A DNA stretch of 64,000 bases from Planktophila sp965267775 (GTDB taxonomy: Bacteria > Actinomycetota > Actinomycetes > Nanopelagicales > Nanopelagicaceae). This document shows, in pieces, positions 15,864 to 24,122 of the stretch. The stretch lies in contig OZ254140.1 of NCBI GenBank assembly GCA_965267775.1, positions 868,001 through 932,000 on the forward strand, in the 5' to 3' direction. The notes beneath the pieces are model-generated. The model searched no databases and was not told the origin of the DNA. It saw only the letters and a program-made list of their open reading frames with translations. Within the stretch, counting starts at the first letter, position 1, and each line of letters begins with the position of its first letter. A program made the translations under genes and the position numbers.

Positions 15864-17333
15864 CTACGAGAGAGATTTTGTGGCGCGCTCAATCGATTGC
15901 GCCAGAGCCCCATCAACATATCCGCGGATATGGGTACCTTCAGCGAGATGCTCTTCGAGAAGAATCTCACCGGTCTCGTGAATCGCATGGACCAAATCCC
16001 CACGGTCGTATGGAATAACAGAGTCAATCTCAACGCTGGGATGTGGGAGCGATTTCTCGATCGCATGGATTAAGCCTTCAATGCCGAAGCCGCTCTTGAC
16101 CGAGAATGCGTAACTGTTTTTCTCTTTGCGAAGTAGCTCCATAACGACTTCAGGCGCTGCAATATCAACTTTGTTGATTGCAATGATTTCTGGGATCGCT
16201 CCCCCGCCGATTTCATCAATGACCTGACGTACTGCGCGAATCTGTTCAAATGGATCAGGGTGTGAACCATCCACCACGTGAACTATGAGATCTGCACCGG
16301 AAACTTCTTCAAGGGTGGACTTAAATGCATCAACTAGTTGATGCGGTAAGTGGCGAACAAAACCAACAGTGTCTGAGAGGGTGTAAACGCGACCTTCTGC
16401 CGTTTGGGCTTTACGGACTGTTGGATCGAGGGTTGCAAAGAGTGCGTTTTCAACGAGCACTCCAGCGCCGGTGAGTGCATTAAGAAGTGAAGATTTTCCT
16501 GCGTTGGTATACCCAGCAATTGCCACAGATGGGATGTTGTTGCGACGACGCTCTTGACGCTTTGTATCGCGGGCAACTTTCATCTCGGTAATTTCACGGC
16601 GGAGTTTGGCCATCTTGTCGCGAATACGACGACGATCGGTCTCAATCTTTGTCTCACCAGGACCGCGTCCACCGATACCAGCGCCACCCGCGGCGCGACC
16701 ACCCACCTGACGTGAAAGTGAATCACCCCAACCGCGAAGACGTGGAAGAAGGTAGGCAATCTGCGCGAGCTCTACCTGCGCTTTGCCTTCACGACTCTTT
16801 GCATGCTGAGCAAAGATATCGAGAATGAGCGCGGTGCGATCAACAACCTTAACCTTCAACTTATCTTCGAGAGTGCGAAGTTGTGATGGCGAAAGTTCAC
16901 CATCGCAGATAACGGTGTCTGCCCCTGTTCCGCGAACAATGGCACGGAGCTCTTCTAACTTTCCCGCTCCGATATATGTAGATGGATCTGGCTTATCGCG
17001 TCGTTGAATCAAACCATCGAGAACTTCAGATCCTGCAGTCTCTGCAAGTGCTTTCAACTCTGCAAGGGAGTTATCTGCCATCTCCGCTGAGCCCTCAGTC
17101 CAGACACCTACGAGAACTACACGCTCTAATTGGAGCTGGCGATATTCAGCCTCAGAGATATCTTCGAGTTCGGTAGAGAAACTCTTTACGCGGCGAAGGG
17201 CGTGGCGATCTGAGAGATCTTGCTGAGACTCGACCTCATCAATTTCATCTGCATCAAAATCAGCGGCAGCGCGGGCGCTTTCGCGTAAGAGATCTTCAAA
17301 GAGTTTGTCGTAACCGTTATCTTCGATGCTCAT
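15864..17333 (-). CDS. hflX: Ribosome-associated GTPase HflX
   Basis: A 489-residue GTPase that binds the 50S subunit and splits or rescues stalled ribosomes under stress in the bacteria studied. The N-terminal HflX domain includes a Gly-rich linker (GGRAAGGAGIGGRGPGETKI, 211-230). The G domain has G1 GYTNAGKS (274-281), G3 DTVGF (321-325) and G4 NKVD (387-390). A roughly 60-residue acidic N-terminal extension precedes the core. It overlaps dapF by four bases and is the last gene of the trmD-miaB-miaA-dapF-hflX series. The dapF-hflX arrangement is the same as Rv2725c-Rv2726c. Confidence 0.95.
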   Translation of the reverse strand: MSIEDNGYDKLFEDLLRESARAAADFDADEIDEVESQQDLSDRHALRRVKSFSTELEDISEAEYRQLQLERVVLVGVWTEGSAEMADNSLAELKALAETAGSEVLDGLIQRRDKPDPSTYIGAGKLEELRAIVRGTGADTVICDGELSPSQLRTLEDKLKVKVVDRTALILDIFAQHAKSREGKAQVELAQIAYLLPRLRGWGDSLSRQVGGRAAGGAGIGGRGPGETKIETDRRRIRDKMAKLRREITEMKVARDTKRQERRRNNIPSVAIAGYTNAGKSSLLNALTGAGVLVENALFATLDPTVRKAQTAEGRVYTLSDTVGFVRHLPHQLVDAFKSTLEEVSGADLIVHVVDGSHPDPFEQIRAVRQVIDEIGGGAIPEIIAINKVDIAAPEVVMELLRKEKNSYAFSVKSGFGIEGLIHAIEKSLPHPSVEIDSVIPYDRGDLVHAIHETGEILLEEHLAEGTHIRGYVDGALAQSIERATKSLS

Positions 17334-18139
17334 AAAAGGTATGCGCTCACATCATGATCATCGAGAATTACTGCAGGGCCGGTAAGCGTTGCATTGGAAT
17401 GCCCATCGATATCGACTACCAAGCGACCACCTGGTGGGTAGATAACCCATCGAGATGGAAGAGGCTCACCGCTCTTCATCGTTGCTGCAAGAGCAACTGC
17501 GCATGTTCCGGTTCCACATGATTGAGTCTCACCGCTGCCACGTTCATGGACTCGCATCTTCGCTTCATGATTAGGCATTAATTCTACAAATTCAACATTG
17601 ACGCCCTCGGGGTAAGAATCAGCAGGTGAAACAGTCGGTGCGTTTTCGAGCGACCCTAATTGCGAGAGATCATCTGTAAAGACCACCGCGTGGGGGTTGC
17701 CAACGTTGATATTGAATCCAGAGTAAGTGGCGCCGTTGACCGATGCCTTCACTTCCTCGGATTCGTGATAGACTTTTCCCATATTTACTGAGATGTCATC
17801 TTCAGCTGGTACGCGAAGATGTTTAATGCCAGCTCGTGTATCAATCGCAAAGATACCTTCACTTTGATGGCCTTTTGCAACCAGGTAACGTGCCATTACG
17901 CGGATTCCATTGCCACACATCTCTGCGATCGAGCCATCAGCGTTGCGGTAATCCATAAACCATTTGCCATCGTCGCCTTTAACAATGCGGATGATTCCAT
18001 CAGTGTTAAAACCGGTTACTTCACCGCAGAGCGCAGCTACCTGATGGGCGCTGATAACTAATTGGTCATCGGGATCGAAGAAGATAAGAAAATCGTTTTG
18101 GGTACCGTGGCCATAGGTGGCGATAACTGGTTTTTGCAT
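17330..18139 (-). CDS. dapF: Diaminopimelate epimerase
   Basis: A 269-residue two-domain epimerase that converts LL- to meso-diaminopimelate for lysine and peptidoglycan synthesis. Both catalytic cysteines are visible: Cys75 in EMCGNGIR and Cys208 in QSCGTGTCAV. The length is normal. It starts four bases after miaA and overlaps hflX, so it is inside a translation-linked operon rather than with dapA, which lies at the other end of the window. Start ATG 18139 is the only one that keeps the conserved N-terminal YGHGTQNDF. Confidence 0.96.
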   Translation of the reverse strand: MQKPVIATYGHGTQNDFLIFFDPDDQLVISAHQVAALCGEVTGFNTDGIIRIVKGDDGKWFMDYRNADGSIAEMCGNGIRVMARYLVAKGHQSEGIFAIDTRAGIKHLRVPAEDDISVNMGKVYHESEEVKASVNGATYSGFNINVGNPHAVVFTDDLSQLGSLENAPTVSPADSYPEGVNVEFVELMPNHEAKMRVHERGSGETQSCGTGTCAVALAATMKSGEPLPSRWVIYPPGGRLVVDIDGHSNATLTGPAVILDDHDVSAYLL

Positions 18140-18143
18140 TGTG

Positions 18144-19049
18144 TTAAGAGTTTAGTCTCTGATTGATAAAAGCGAGACGTGGTTGATCCTCGCCAATCCA
18201 TTGAATTCGCGGATCGCGCTTAAACCAGGTCTCTTGGCGGCGAACATATTGACGAGTGGCGACAATCGTCTCTTCGATAGCTTTACTTTCAGAAATTTCA
18301 CCGTTTCTCATTGCGATTACCTGGGCATATCCAATAGCCCTCTGAGCGGTACTCCCCCTGAGCAGGCCTGCCTCGACCAAAGTATCAACCTCAGCAACCA
18401 ATCCGCTCTGCCACATTCGATGAACGCGAGCTTCGATCCGTGGCGCCAAAGATGAGCGCTCCATAGCTAGGCCAATATGAAGAGCTTCTGGATATCTAAG
18501 ACTTGTATCACTAGGAAGATTTGCTGAGTAAGGCTGACCGGTAACCTCAATAACTTCGAGTGCGCGGATAATACGTCTGGTATTTGCTGGCTCGATAGCA
18601 GTCGCTGCTTCTGGGTCTAGCAAGCGAAGACGAGAGTAGAGCTCAGCGGTACCCAATAGTTCTGCTTCACTCTCTAACTTCTTGCGAAGTTCTGGATCTG
18701 TTTCTGGGAAGTTCATCTCATCGATAATTGATTTAATGTAGAGACCGGTACCACCTACGATAATCGCTGCTTTATTGCGAGCTCGGATGTCGTCGATGGC
18801 TGCACGAGCCAGCGTTTGATATTGAGCCACTGATGCATCTTCTTCAACGGTGAGAATGTCGAGAAGATGGTGAGGGATTCCATTGCGCTCATCGACTGAA
18901 AGCTTTGCTGTTCCGATATCCATTCCTTTATAGAGCTGCATCGAGTCAGCGTTGATGATCTCGCCATCAATTAACCCTGCTACCTCAAGGGCGAGATCGC
19001 TTTTACCAGTTGCAGTCGGACCGCAGATGATGATGACGGGCGAAGTCAT
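18144..19049 (-). CDS. miaA: tRNA dimethylallyltransferase
   Basis: A 301-residue enzyme that transfers dimethylallyl from DMAPP to N6 of A37 in tRNAs reading UNN codons. The P-loop GPTATGKSDLA (residues 10-20), the DSMQLYKGMDIGTAK substrate segment and GGTGLYIKSI are clear. It is placed two bases after miaB, whose product methylthiolates the same base; DMAPP comes from the MEP pathway begun by dxs in this window. The ATG at 19049 is followed at once by the P-loop strand, so the start is secure. Confidence 0.96.
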   Translation of the reverse strand: MTSPVIIICGPTATGKSDLALEVAGLIDGEIINADSMQLYKGMDIGTAKLSVDERNGIPHHLLDILTVEEDASVAQYQTLARAAIDDIRARNKAAIIVGGTGLYIKSIIDEMNFPETDPELRKKLESEAELLGTAELYSRLRLLDPEAATAIEPANTRRIIRALEVIEVTGQPYSANLPSDTSLRYPEALHIGLAMERSSLAPRIEARVHRMWQSGLVAEVDTLVEAGLLRGSTAQRAIGYAQVIAMRNGEISESKAIEETIVATRQYVRRQETWFKRDPRIQWIGEDQPRLAFINQRLNS

Positions 19050-19051
19050 AG

Positions 19052-20476
19052 TTACTTCTTAACCGTTGGAATTCCGAGCATTGTTGGTGCAGTTCCTGTG
19101 CTCTCGCGATTGCGGGCTTCAAAAGCATCGCCGCCTCGAGTAGGGATTACCTGAAGTGGATTACCAATCAGATAATGCGCTGATGCCTCTGTAATCTCAA
19201 CATCAACAAAATCACCTGGGCGAGCTCCCTCGATTGGCTCGAAATGCACTAAACGGAAATCCTCTGAACGGCCAGTGATGCGGCCGCGATCTCCATCGCG
19301 ACGTCCTTCAATTTCATTGACCATTACTCGGTGAGTCTGGCTGATAGCGCGCTGATTAATGGTGAGTGAAATCTTTTGTAGGTGTTCATGGAGTCGCGTG
19401 TATCGCTCCCCTACAACTGCCTCATCGATTTGGTTCGGCATGACGCCTGCAGGAGTACCTGGACGGATCGAATATTTATATGTGTAGGCAGCAGCGAACT
19501 CAGCCTTTGATGCAAGATCCATTGTTGCCTGGAAATCTTCTTCGCTTTCACCAGGAAATCCAACGATGATGTCTGTCGTAATCATCGCATGTGGAAGTGC
19601 GGTGCGTACGCGATCAAGGATCCCGAGGTACTTCTCACTTCGATAAGAACGTCGCATCGCCTGCAAGATTGAGTCCGAACCGGATTGCAGCGGCATATGA
19701 AGGTGCGGCATGACATTAGGTGTCTCCACCATCGCTTCAATGACATCATCTGTAAAGTCGCGTGGATGCGGTGACATAAATCGAATTCGCTCTAGCCCTT
19801 CGACAGCGCCAACATCTCGGAGCAATTTCGCAAATGCGCCTTTCTTTCCCGCCTCGACTCCGTAAGCATTGACGTTCTGCCCAAGGAGCGTAATTTCAAT
19901 AACGCCTTGAGCTACAAGAGCCTTTACTTCGGCGATAACATCTTCTGGTTCGCGATCTTTCTCTGGTCCGCGCAGAGCCGGAACGATGCAGAAGGTGCAG
20001 GTGTTATTACATCCCACCGAGATCGAGACCCACGATGTAAAGGATGAGAAACGACGAGCGGGAAGAGTTGAAGGGAAATGTTCAAGTGCCTCAAGAATTT
20101 CGATCTGTGACTCATCTTCAATGCGAGCACGTTCTAACAAGACTGGGAGAGATCCAACGTTATGGGTTCCGAAGACCACATCAACATAGGGCGCCTTCTT
20201 GAGGATTGTCGCCTGATCTTTCTGAGCAAGACACCCACCCACAGCAATTTGAAGTGAAGGATTGGCCTTCTTGATAGGCGCTAAGAAACTTAGATTTCCA
20301 TAAAGTTTATTATCTGCATTTTCGCGAACGGCACATGTATTAAATACGACGATATCCGCCTGCTCGCCATCTGCAACCGGTACATGTCCTGCTGCATCCA
20401 GTAGCCCTGCGATGCGTTCTGAGTCGTGCACATTCATCTGGCATCCGTAGGTCTCAACGAGATATGTACGGGCCAT
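19052..20476 (-). CDS. miaB: tRNA-2-methylthio-N6-dimethylallyladenosine synthase
   Basis: A 474-residue radical-SAM methylthiotransferase. N-terminal cluster ligands are Cys12, Cys48 and Cys82; the radical-SAM Cys156, Cys160 and Cys163 are in VGCNNTCTFCIVPALRG; a TRAM domain ends the protein. It turns i6A37 into ms2i6A37 in tRNA. The start was set at ATG 20476, two bases after the trmD stop; 36 more in-frame codons upstream lie inside trmD and are not family sequence. About 30 residues after the TRAM domain form a non-conserved tail. It opens the miaB-miaA-dapF-hflX block at the rearrangement junction with trmD. Confidence 0.95.
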   Translation of the reverse strand: MARTYLVETYGCQMNVHDSERIAGLLDAAGHVPVADGEQADIVVFNTCAVRENADNKLYGNLSFLAPIKKANPSLQIAVGGCLAQKDQATILKKAPYVDVVFGTHNVGSLPVLLERARIEDESQIEILEALEHFPSTLPARRFSSFTSWVSISVGCNNTCTFCIVPALRGPEKDREPEDVIAEVKALVAQGVIEITLLGQNVNAYGVEAGKKGAFAKLLRDVGAVEGLERIRFMSPHPRDFTDDVIEAMVETPNVMPHLHMPLQSGSDSILQAMRRSYRSEKYLGILDRVRTALPHAMITTDIIVGFPGESEEDFQATMDLASKAEFAAAYTYKYSIRPGTPAGVMPNQIDEAVVGERYTRLHEHLQKISLTINQRAISQTHRVMVNEIEGRRDGDRGRITGRSEDFRLVHFEPIEGARPGDFVDVEITEASAHYLIGNPLQVIPTRGGDAFEARNRESTGTAPTMLGIPTVKK

Positions 20477-20478
20477 CG

Positions 20479-21162
20479 TTATCGATTCTTCTGCGCGCGA
20501 AGCTGTGCCTGCTCTGCACGCCACTTGGCGATCGCAGCATGATTTCCACTTAAGAGAATCTCGGGAACTTCGATTCCGCGCCACTGTGCGGGTTTTGTAA
20601 AGTTTGGATATTCGAGATAACCCTCGCTGTTATGTGACTCTTCCGCAAGCGAATCTGGATTTCCGAGAACCCCAGGAATCAGACGGGTGATTGCCTCGAT
20701 CATGACCATTGAGGCCACTTCTCCCCCGCCAAGAACGTAATCACCAATCGAGTATTCATGGACACGGATATTCCGAGATTCGAACTCTGGTTGTGAGTAA
20801 TACTGGCGAATGCGATCATCAATTCCTTCATAGCGACCGCAGGCAAAGATTAAATGTGAATGTGAAGAAAATTCTTGAGCTACGGGTTGTGTGAATTGCT
20901 TTCCTGCAGGTGTCAGGATGATGAGATCGGTGTTATCTGCCATCAATGGATCCAGTGCTTTGGCCCAGACCTCAGGTGACATCACCATTCCCGCACCGCC
21001 TCCATAAGGCGAGTCATCGACTGAACCATGAACGCCAACAGCGTGGTCGCGAAGGTTGTGAACCTGAATATCTACTAGCCCTGCGTTCTGCGCTTTACCG
21101 AGAAGAGAAAGATTTAGCGGTGAGAGATACTCAGGAAATATCGAGATGACATCAATCTTCAT
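20479..21162 (-). CDS. trmD: tRNA (guanine37-N1)-methyltransferase
   Basis: A 227-residue SPOUT enzyme making m1G37 in tRNAs with G at position 37, which prevents +1 frameshifting. The knot region is visible as YSIGDYVLGGGEVASMVMIE followed by ITRLIPGVLGN; DSPYGGGAGMVMSP near residue 51 is also conserved. It overlaps rimM by one base (TAATG) in the usual rpsP-khpA-rimM-trmD order. Downstream it is two bases from miaB, an unusual neighbour; both act on tRNA position 37. Confidence 0.96.
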   Translation of the reverse strand: MKIDVISIFPEYLSPLNLSLLGKAQNAGLVDIQVHNLRDHAVGVHGSVDDSPYGGGAGMVMSPEVWAKALDPLMADNTDLIILTPAGKQFTQPVAQEFSSHSHLIFACGRYEGIDDRIRQYYSQPEFESRNIRVHEYSIGDYVLGGGEVASMVMIEAITRLIPGVLGNPDSLAEESHNSEGYLEYPNFTKPAQWRGIEVPEILLSGNHAAIAKWRAEQAQLRAQKNR

Positions 21163-21662
21163 TAGATTGAACCTGAAATCACAGGTGGAATAACAACCAT
21201 TCGCTTATTGCGAACATCGACCTCTGGCACCAGCTGTAAGACAAAGGGAATCATGACCTCGCCGTTCGCAGCCTTGATGACCAAAACATCTTGTCCCGGA
21301 AGATTGAGCACTTCGGTAACTGGGCCGAATTCAGATCCATCTTCGAGATATGCCACGCATCCAATCAATTGCAGGACGTGATAATCATCTTCATCAACGC
21401 CTGGTGCATCGATATCAACATCTGCGTAGAGAAGTTCATTACGTAGCTCTTCTACCTGATTGCGATTTTCAATGCCCTCAAAGCCAAGGAGCAAGATTCC
21501 ATTATGTACACGTGCAGAAGCCACGGTGAGAACACCGTGGCTATCTGTCTCTAAATGTGCACCGAGTGCGAAACGATCTTCCGCTTCATCTGTTCGCACT
21601 TCGATAGTTGCCTCACCGAGAATTCCGTGGGCTTTACCGATACGTCCTACATTGAGGCGCAT
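21162..21662 (-). CDS. rimM: Ribosome maturation factor RimM
   Basis: A 166-residue 16S rRNA maturation factor that helps assemble the 30S head and binds S19. The N-terminal RimM barrel starts MRLNVGRIGKAHGILGEATI; the C-terminal PRC-barrel-like domain includes DEDDYHVLQLIGCVAYLEDG and DVLVIKAANGEVMIPFV. It lies 33 bp downstream of khpA, with a GGAATAGG-like ribosome site, and is coupled to trmD by a TAATG overlap. Typical size for the family. Confidence 0.94.
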   Translation of the reverse strand: MRLNVGRIGKAHGILGEATIEVRTDEAEDRFALGAHLETDSHGVLTVASARVHNGILLLGFEGIENRNQVEELRNELLYADVDIDAPGVDEDDYHVLQLIGCVAYLEDGSEFGPVTEVLNLPGQDVLVIKAANGEVMIPFVLQLVPEVDVRNKRMVVIPPVISGSI

Positions 21663-21695
21663 GACGTACCTATTCCTTTGAAATTAATTCTAGGA

Positions 21696-21935
21696 TTAGC
21701 GAAGTTCGTCTGTATCGATGAGATCAACGCGTACAGAACGTCCAGCGAGCGCGCTTACGACTGTGCGAAGCGCCTTTGCTGTACGACCGTTACGACCAAT
21801 CACCTTACCGATATCTTCAGGATTAACGCGGACTTCGAGAGTTGCCCCACGACGACCGTTCTTCTCCTTAACGTTTACATCGTCAGGGTTATCTACGATT
21901 CCCTTAACGAGGTGCTCGAGAGCTTCGTCAATCAT
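21696..21935 (-). CDS. khpA: KH-domain RNA-binding protein KhpA
   Basis: A 79-residue single KH domain with the GxxG loop in IGKVIGRNGRTAKALR. KhpA proteins bind RNA, usually as a heterodimer with KhpB/Jag, and influence sRNA function and cell elongation in Gram-positive bacteria. It is two bases after rpsP and before rimM, the standard order. Conserved position and full length make this a confident call, but the target RNAs here are unknown. Confidence 0.92.
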   Translation of the reverse strand: MIDEALEHLVKGIVDNPDDVNVKEKNGRRGATLEVRVNPEDIGKVIGRNGRTAKALRTVVSALAGRSVRVDLIDTDELR

Positions 21936-21937
21936 AA

Positions 21938-22498
21938 TTATTCTGTAGCTGCTTCTTCTGCAGGTGCCTCAGCGGGCGTCTCTACTACCGCTTCAACCGC
22001 AGCTTCTGTTTCTACAACTTCAGCTGGAACCTCTGCCACCTCGGCGACTGTCTCTGGCTCGGACACTGGTGCTTCCTCTACAGCTGGCGCTGACTTAGCA
22101 GCAAGCTTCTCCTGTGCCTTCTTCTTAAGAGTTGTTGCACCCTCTGCAGGCTCTGACGCTGCTGCCTTAACAGCTGCCTCGTATGCAATGCTCTTTGCTG
22201 GCTTTGGTGCTGCAAACTTAAGTGTTCCTTCAGTTCCTGGAAGGCCCTTGAACTTCTGCCAATCGCCAGTCACCTTAAGAAGTGCTGTTACAGCTTCAGT
22301 TGGCTGTGCGCCTACGCCGAGCCAGTACTGAGCGCGCTCAGAGTTAACCTGAATAATTGATGGCTCTTGTCCTGGTACGTAGCGACCGATCTCTTCAATT
22401 GAGAGACCGTTACGTGCCTTACGTGAATCTGTAACGACGATACGGAAGTACGGTGTGCGGATCTTTCCAAAACGCATCAAACGAATCTTTGTAGACAA
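21938..22498 (-). CDS. rpsP: 30S ribosomal protein bS16 with long acidic tail
   Basis: A 186-residue S16. Residues 1 to about 90 are the ribosomal core (KIRLMRFGKIRTPYFRIVV, then ...GRYVPGQEPS). The remaining 95 residues are an Ala/Glu/Val-rich low-complexity tail; actinobacterial S16 often has an extension, but this one doubles the protein. The start is TTG 22498, since no ATG or GTG lies upstream of the conserved KIRLMR; an AGGAG stands ten bases before it. It heads the rpsP-khpA-rimM-trmD ribosome and tRNA maturation operon. Confidence 0.95.
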   Translation of the reverse strand: MSTKIRLMRFGKIRTPYFRIVVTDSRKARNGLSIEEIGRYVPGQEPSIIQVNSERAQYWLGVGAQPTEAVTALLKVTGDWQKFKGLPGTEGTLKFAAPKPAKSIAYEAAVKAAASEPAEGATTLKKKAQEKLAAKSAPAVEEAPVSEPETVAEVAEVPAEVVETEAAVEAVVETPAEAPAEEAATE

Positions 22499-22658
22499 AG
22501 TGGTGGTGCTCCTAAAAAAGTGTGTCAGCGTGAACTCGTTACAGCGGGGTGCGTAACTGCGCTCATCCGACGGCGGATTTGGATGTTTTCAGGGGTAGAG
22601 GGCCCTTCAACAGGTTGCTTATTCTGCCAGCCAGCCCGCTTATACGGAAATCGGCGAA
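22499..22658 (-). promoter_or_regulatory. rpsP leader region
   Basis: A 160-bp gap between ffh and rpsP. It must hold the rpsP promoter and any ffh terminator, but I could not single out either: no clear TTGACA/TANNNT pair with normal spacing and no hairpin with a T run. The only firm element is the AGGAG ribosome site at about 22509-22513. Confidence 0.4.
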
Positions 22659-24110
22659 TTAGCTCTCGAGGGCTCGTTTTGCCGGGTTGCCTGAGCGAGA
22701 CTTCTTCTTAGGTGGCATCTGCCCCATCTTCGGAGCTCCACCCATGGCCGGCATGGGCATTCCTGGCGGAAGGGCCATTCCAGGAGGCAGAGCAGGGCCC
22801 TTGCCTCCACGGAGCTGCTTCATCATCTTCTGGGCAGCGGTGAACTTCTCGACCAATTTATTGACATCAGATACTGCGCGACCGGAGCCTGCGGCAATAC
22901 GAGCTCGTCGCGAGCCATTGAGGAGTTTGAGGTCGCGGCGCTCGGCGGGGGTCATCGATTGAACAATTGCCTTGGTGCGCGTGATCTCTGACTCGTCAAA
23001 GTTATCGATCTGTTTCTTCATAGCGCCGGCACCAGGCAACATTCCAAGGAGCTTGCCCATATTGCCCATCTTCGACATCGCCTCAATCTGTTCGAGGAAA
23101 TCTTCGAGTGTGAAATCTTCACCGCTTGCAAACTTCTCTTCAAGTTTCTTCGTCGTATCTGGGTTGAAGGCCTTCTGCGCTTGTTCGGCAAGGGTTGCTA
23201 CATCACCCATTCCAAGGATTCGTGAGGCCATCCGCTCTGGATAGAAGATATCGAAATCTGCAATCTTCTCACCGGTAGAGACGAACATGATTGGGCGACC
23301 GGTAAGGGATGCAATTGAAAGAGCTGCACCACCGCGAGCATCTCCGTCGAGCTTGGTGAGAACAACTCCATCAAATCCAACGCCATCACGGAATGCTTCT
23401 GCAGTACGAACTGCATCCTGACCGATCATCGCATCAACAACGAAGAGAATTTCATTAGGGTTGATTGCATCGCGAATTGCAGATGCTTCCTTCATCAAAT
23501 CTTCATCGACACCCAGGCGACCGGCGGTATCAACGATGACCATGTTATGAAGCTTTGATTTTGCAAATGCCACACCGTCACGCGCAACCTGAACGGGATT
23601 GCCAACGCCATTACCTGGTTCGGGTGCGAAGACCGGAACTCCTACAGATTCACCGACGACCTGCAATTGGTTGACCGCATTGGGGCGTTGTAGATCTGAA
23701 GCAACAAGAATTGGTGTATCGCCTTGATCCTTATAGAACTTGGCAAGCTTTGCTGCCAACGTTGTCTTACCTGCACCTTGAAGACCGGCAAGCATGATGA
23801 CAGTAGGTGGATTCTTGGCATAGCGAACGCGACGTGCGCCGCCACCGAGAATCTCGGTAAGTTCCTTATTTACAAGCTCAAAGATTGCTTGTGCTTGATT
23901 GACGCCAGATTGCAACGTCGGCAAGAGCTCAAGAGAACCAGTACGAATCTTTTCAATAAATTGATCGACTACAGGGAGCGCAACATCAGCCTCAAGGAGC
24001 GCCTGACGAATCTCTGTAGCGGTGTTTTCGATATCGCTCGTTGAGAGTTTGCCACGGTTGCGAAGTGAACCGAAGACACCTGAGATTTTCGAGGAGAGTG
24101 CATCAAACAT
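22659..24110 (-). CDS. ffh: Signal recognition particle protein Ffh
   Basis: A 483-residue SRP54 GTPase that carries ribosomes making membrane proteins to FtsY. The N domain is followed by a G domain with P-loop GLQGAGKTTLAAKL, DTAGRLG and TKLDGDARGGAAL. The Met-rich M domain that binds 4.5S RNA and signal sequences starts after about residue 300, and the protein ends in a Pro/Met/Gly tail (PPGMALPPGMPMPAMGG) and a basic segment. It follows glnD by 12 bp. The SRP RNA gene is not in this window. Confidence 0.97.
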   Translation of the reverse strand: MFDALSSKISGVFGSLRNRGKLSTSDIENTATEIRQALLEADVALPVVDQFIEKIRTGSLELLPTLQSGVNQAQAIFELVNKELTEILGGGARRVRYAKNPPTVIMLAGLQGAGKTTLAAKLAKFYKDQGDTPILVASDLQRPNAVNQLQVVGESVGVPVFAPEPGNGVGNPVQVARDGVAFAKSKLHNMVIVDTAGRLGVDEDLMKEASAIRDAINPNEILFVVDAMIGQDAVRTAEAFRDGVGFDGVVLTKLDGDARGGAALSIASLTGRPIMFVSTGEKIADFDIFYPERMASRILGMGDVATLAEQAQKAFNPDTTKKLEEKFASGEDFTLEDFLEQIEAMSKMGNMGKLLGMLPGAGAMKKQIDNFDESEITRTKAIVQSMTPAERRDLKLLNGSRRARIAAGSGRAVSDVNKLVEKFTAAQKMMKQLRGGKGPALPPGMALPPGMPMPAMGGAPKMGQMPPKKKSRSGNPAKRALES

Positions 24111-24122
24111 AGTGGCGTAAGA

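Noticed and set aside
21555..22331. 258-codon plus-strand frame opposite rimM, khpA and rpsP
   Set aside because: A Ser/Ala/Thr-rich shadow of the Ala/Glu tail of S16, with no ribosome site or family match.
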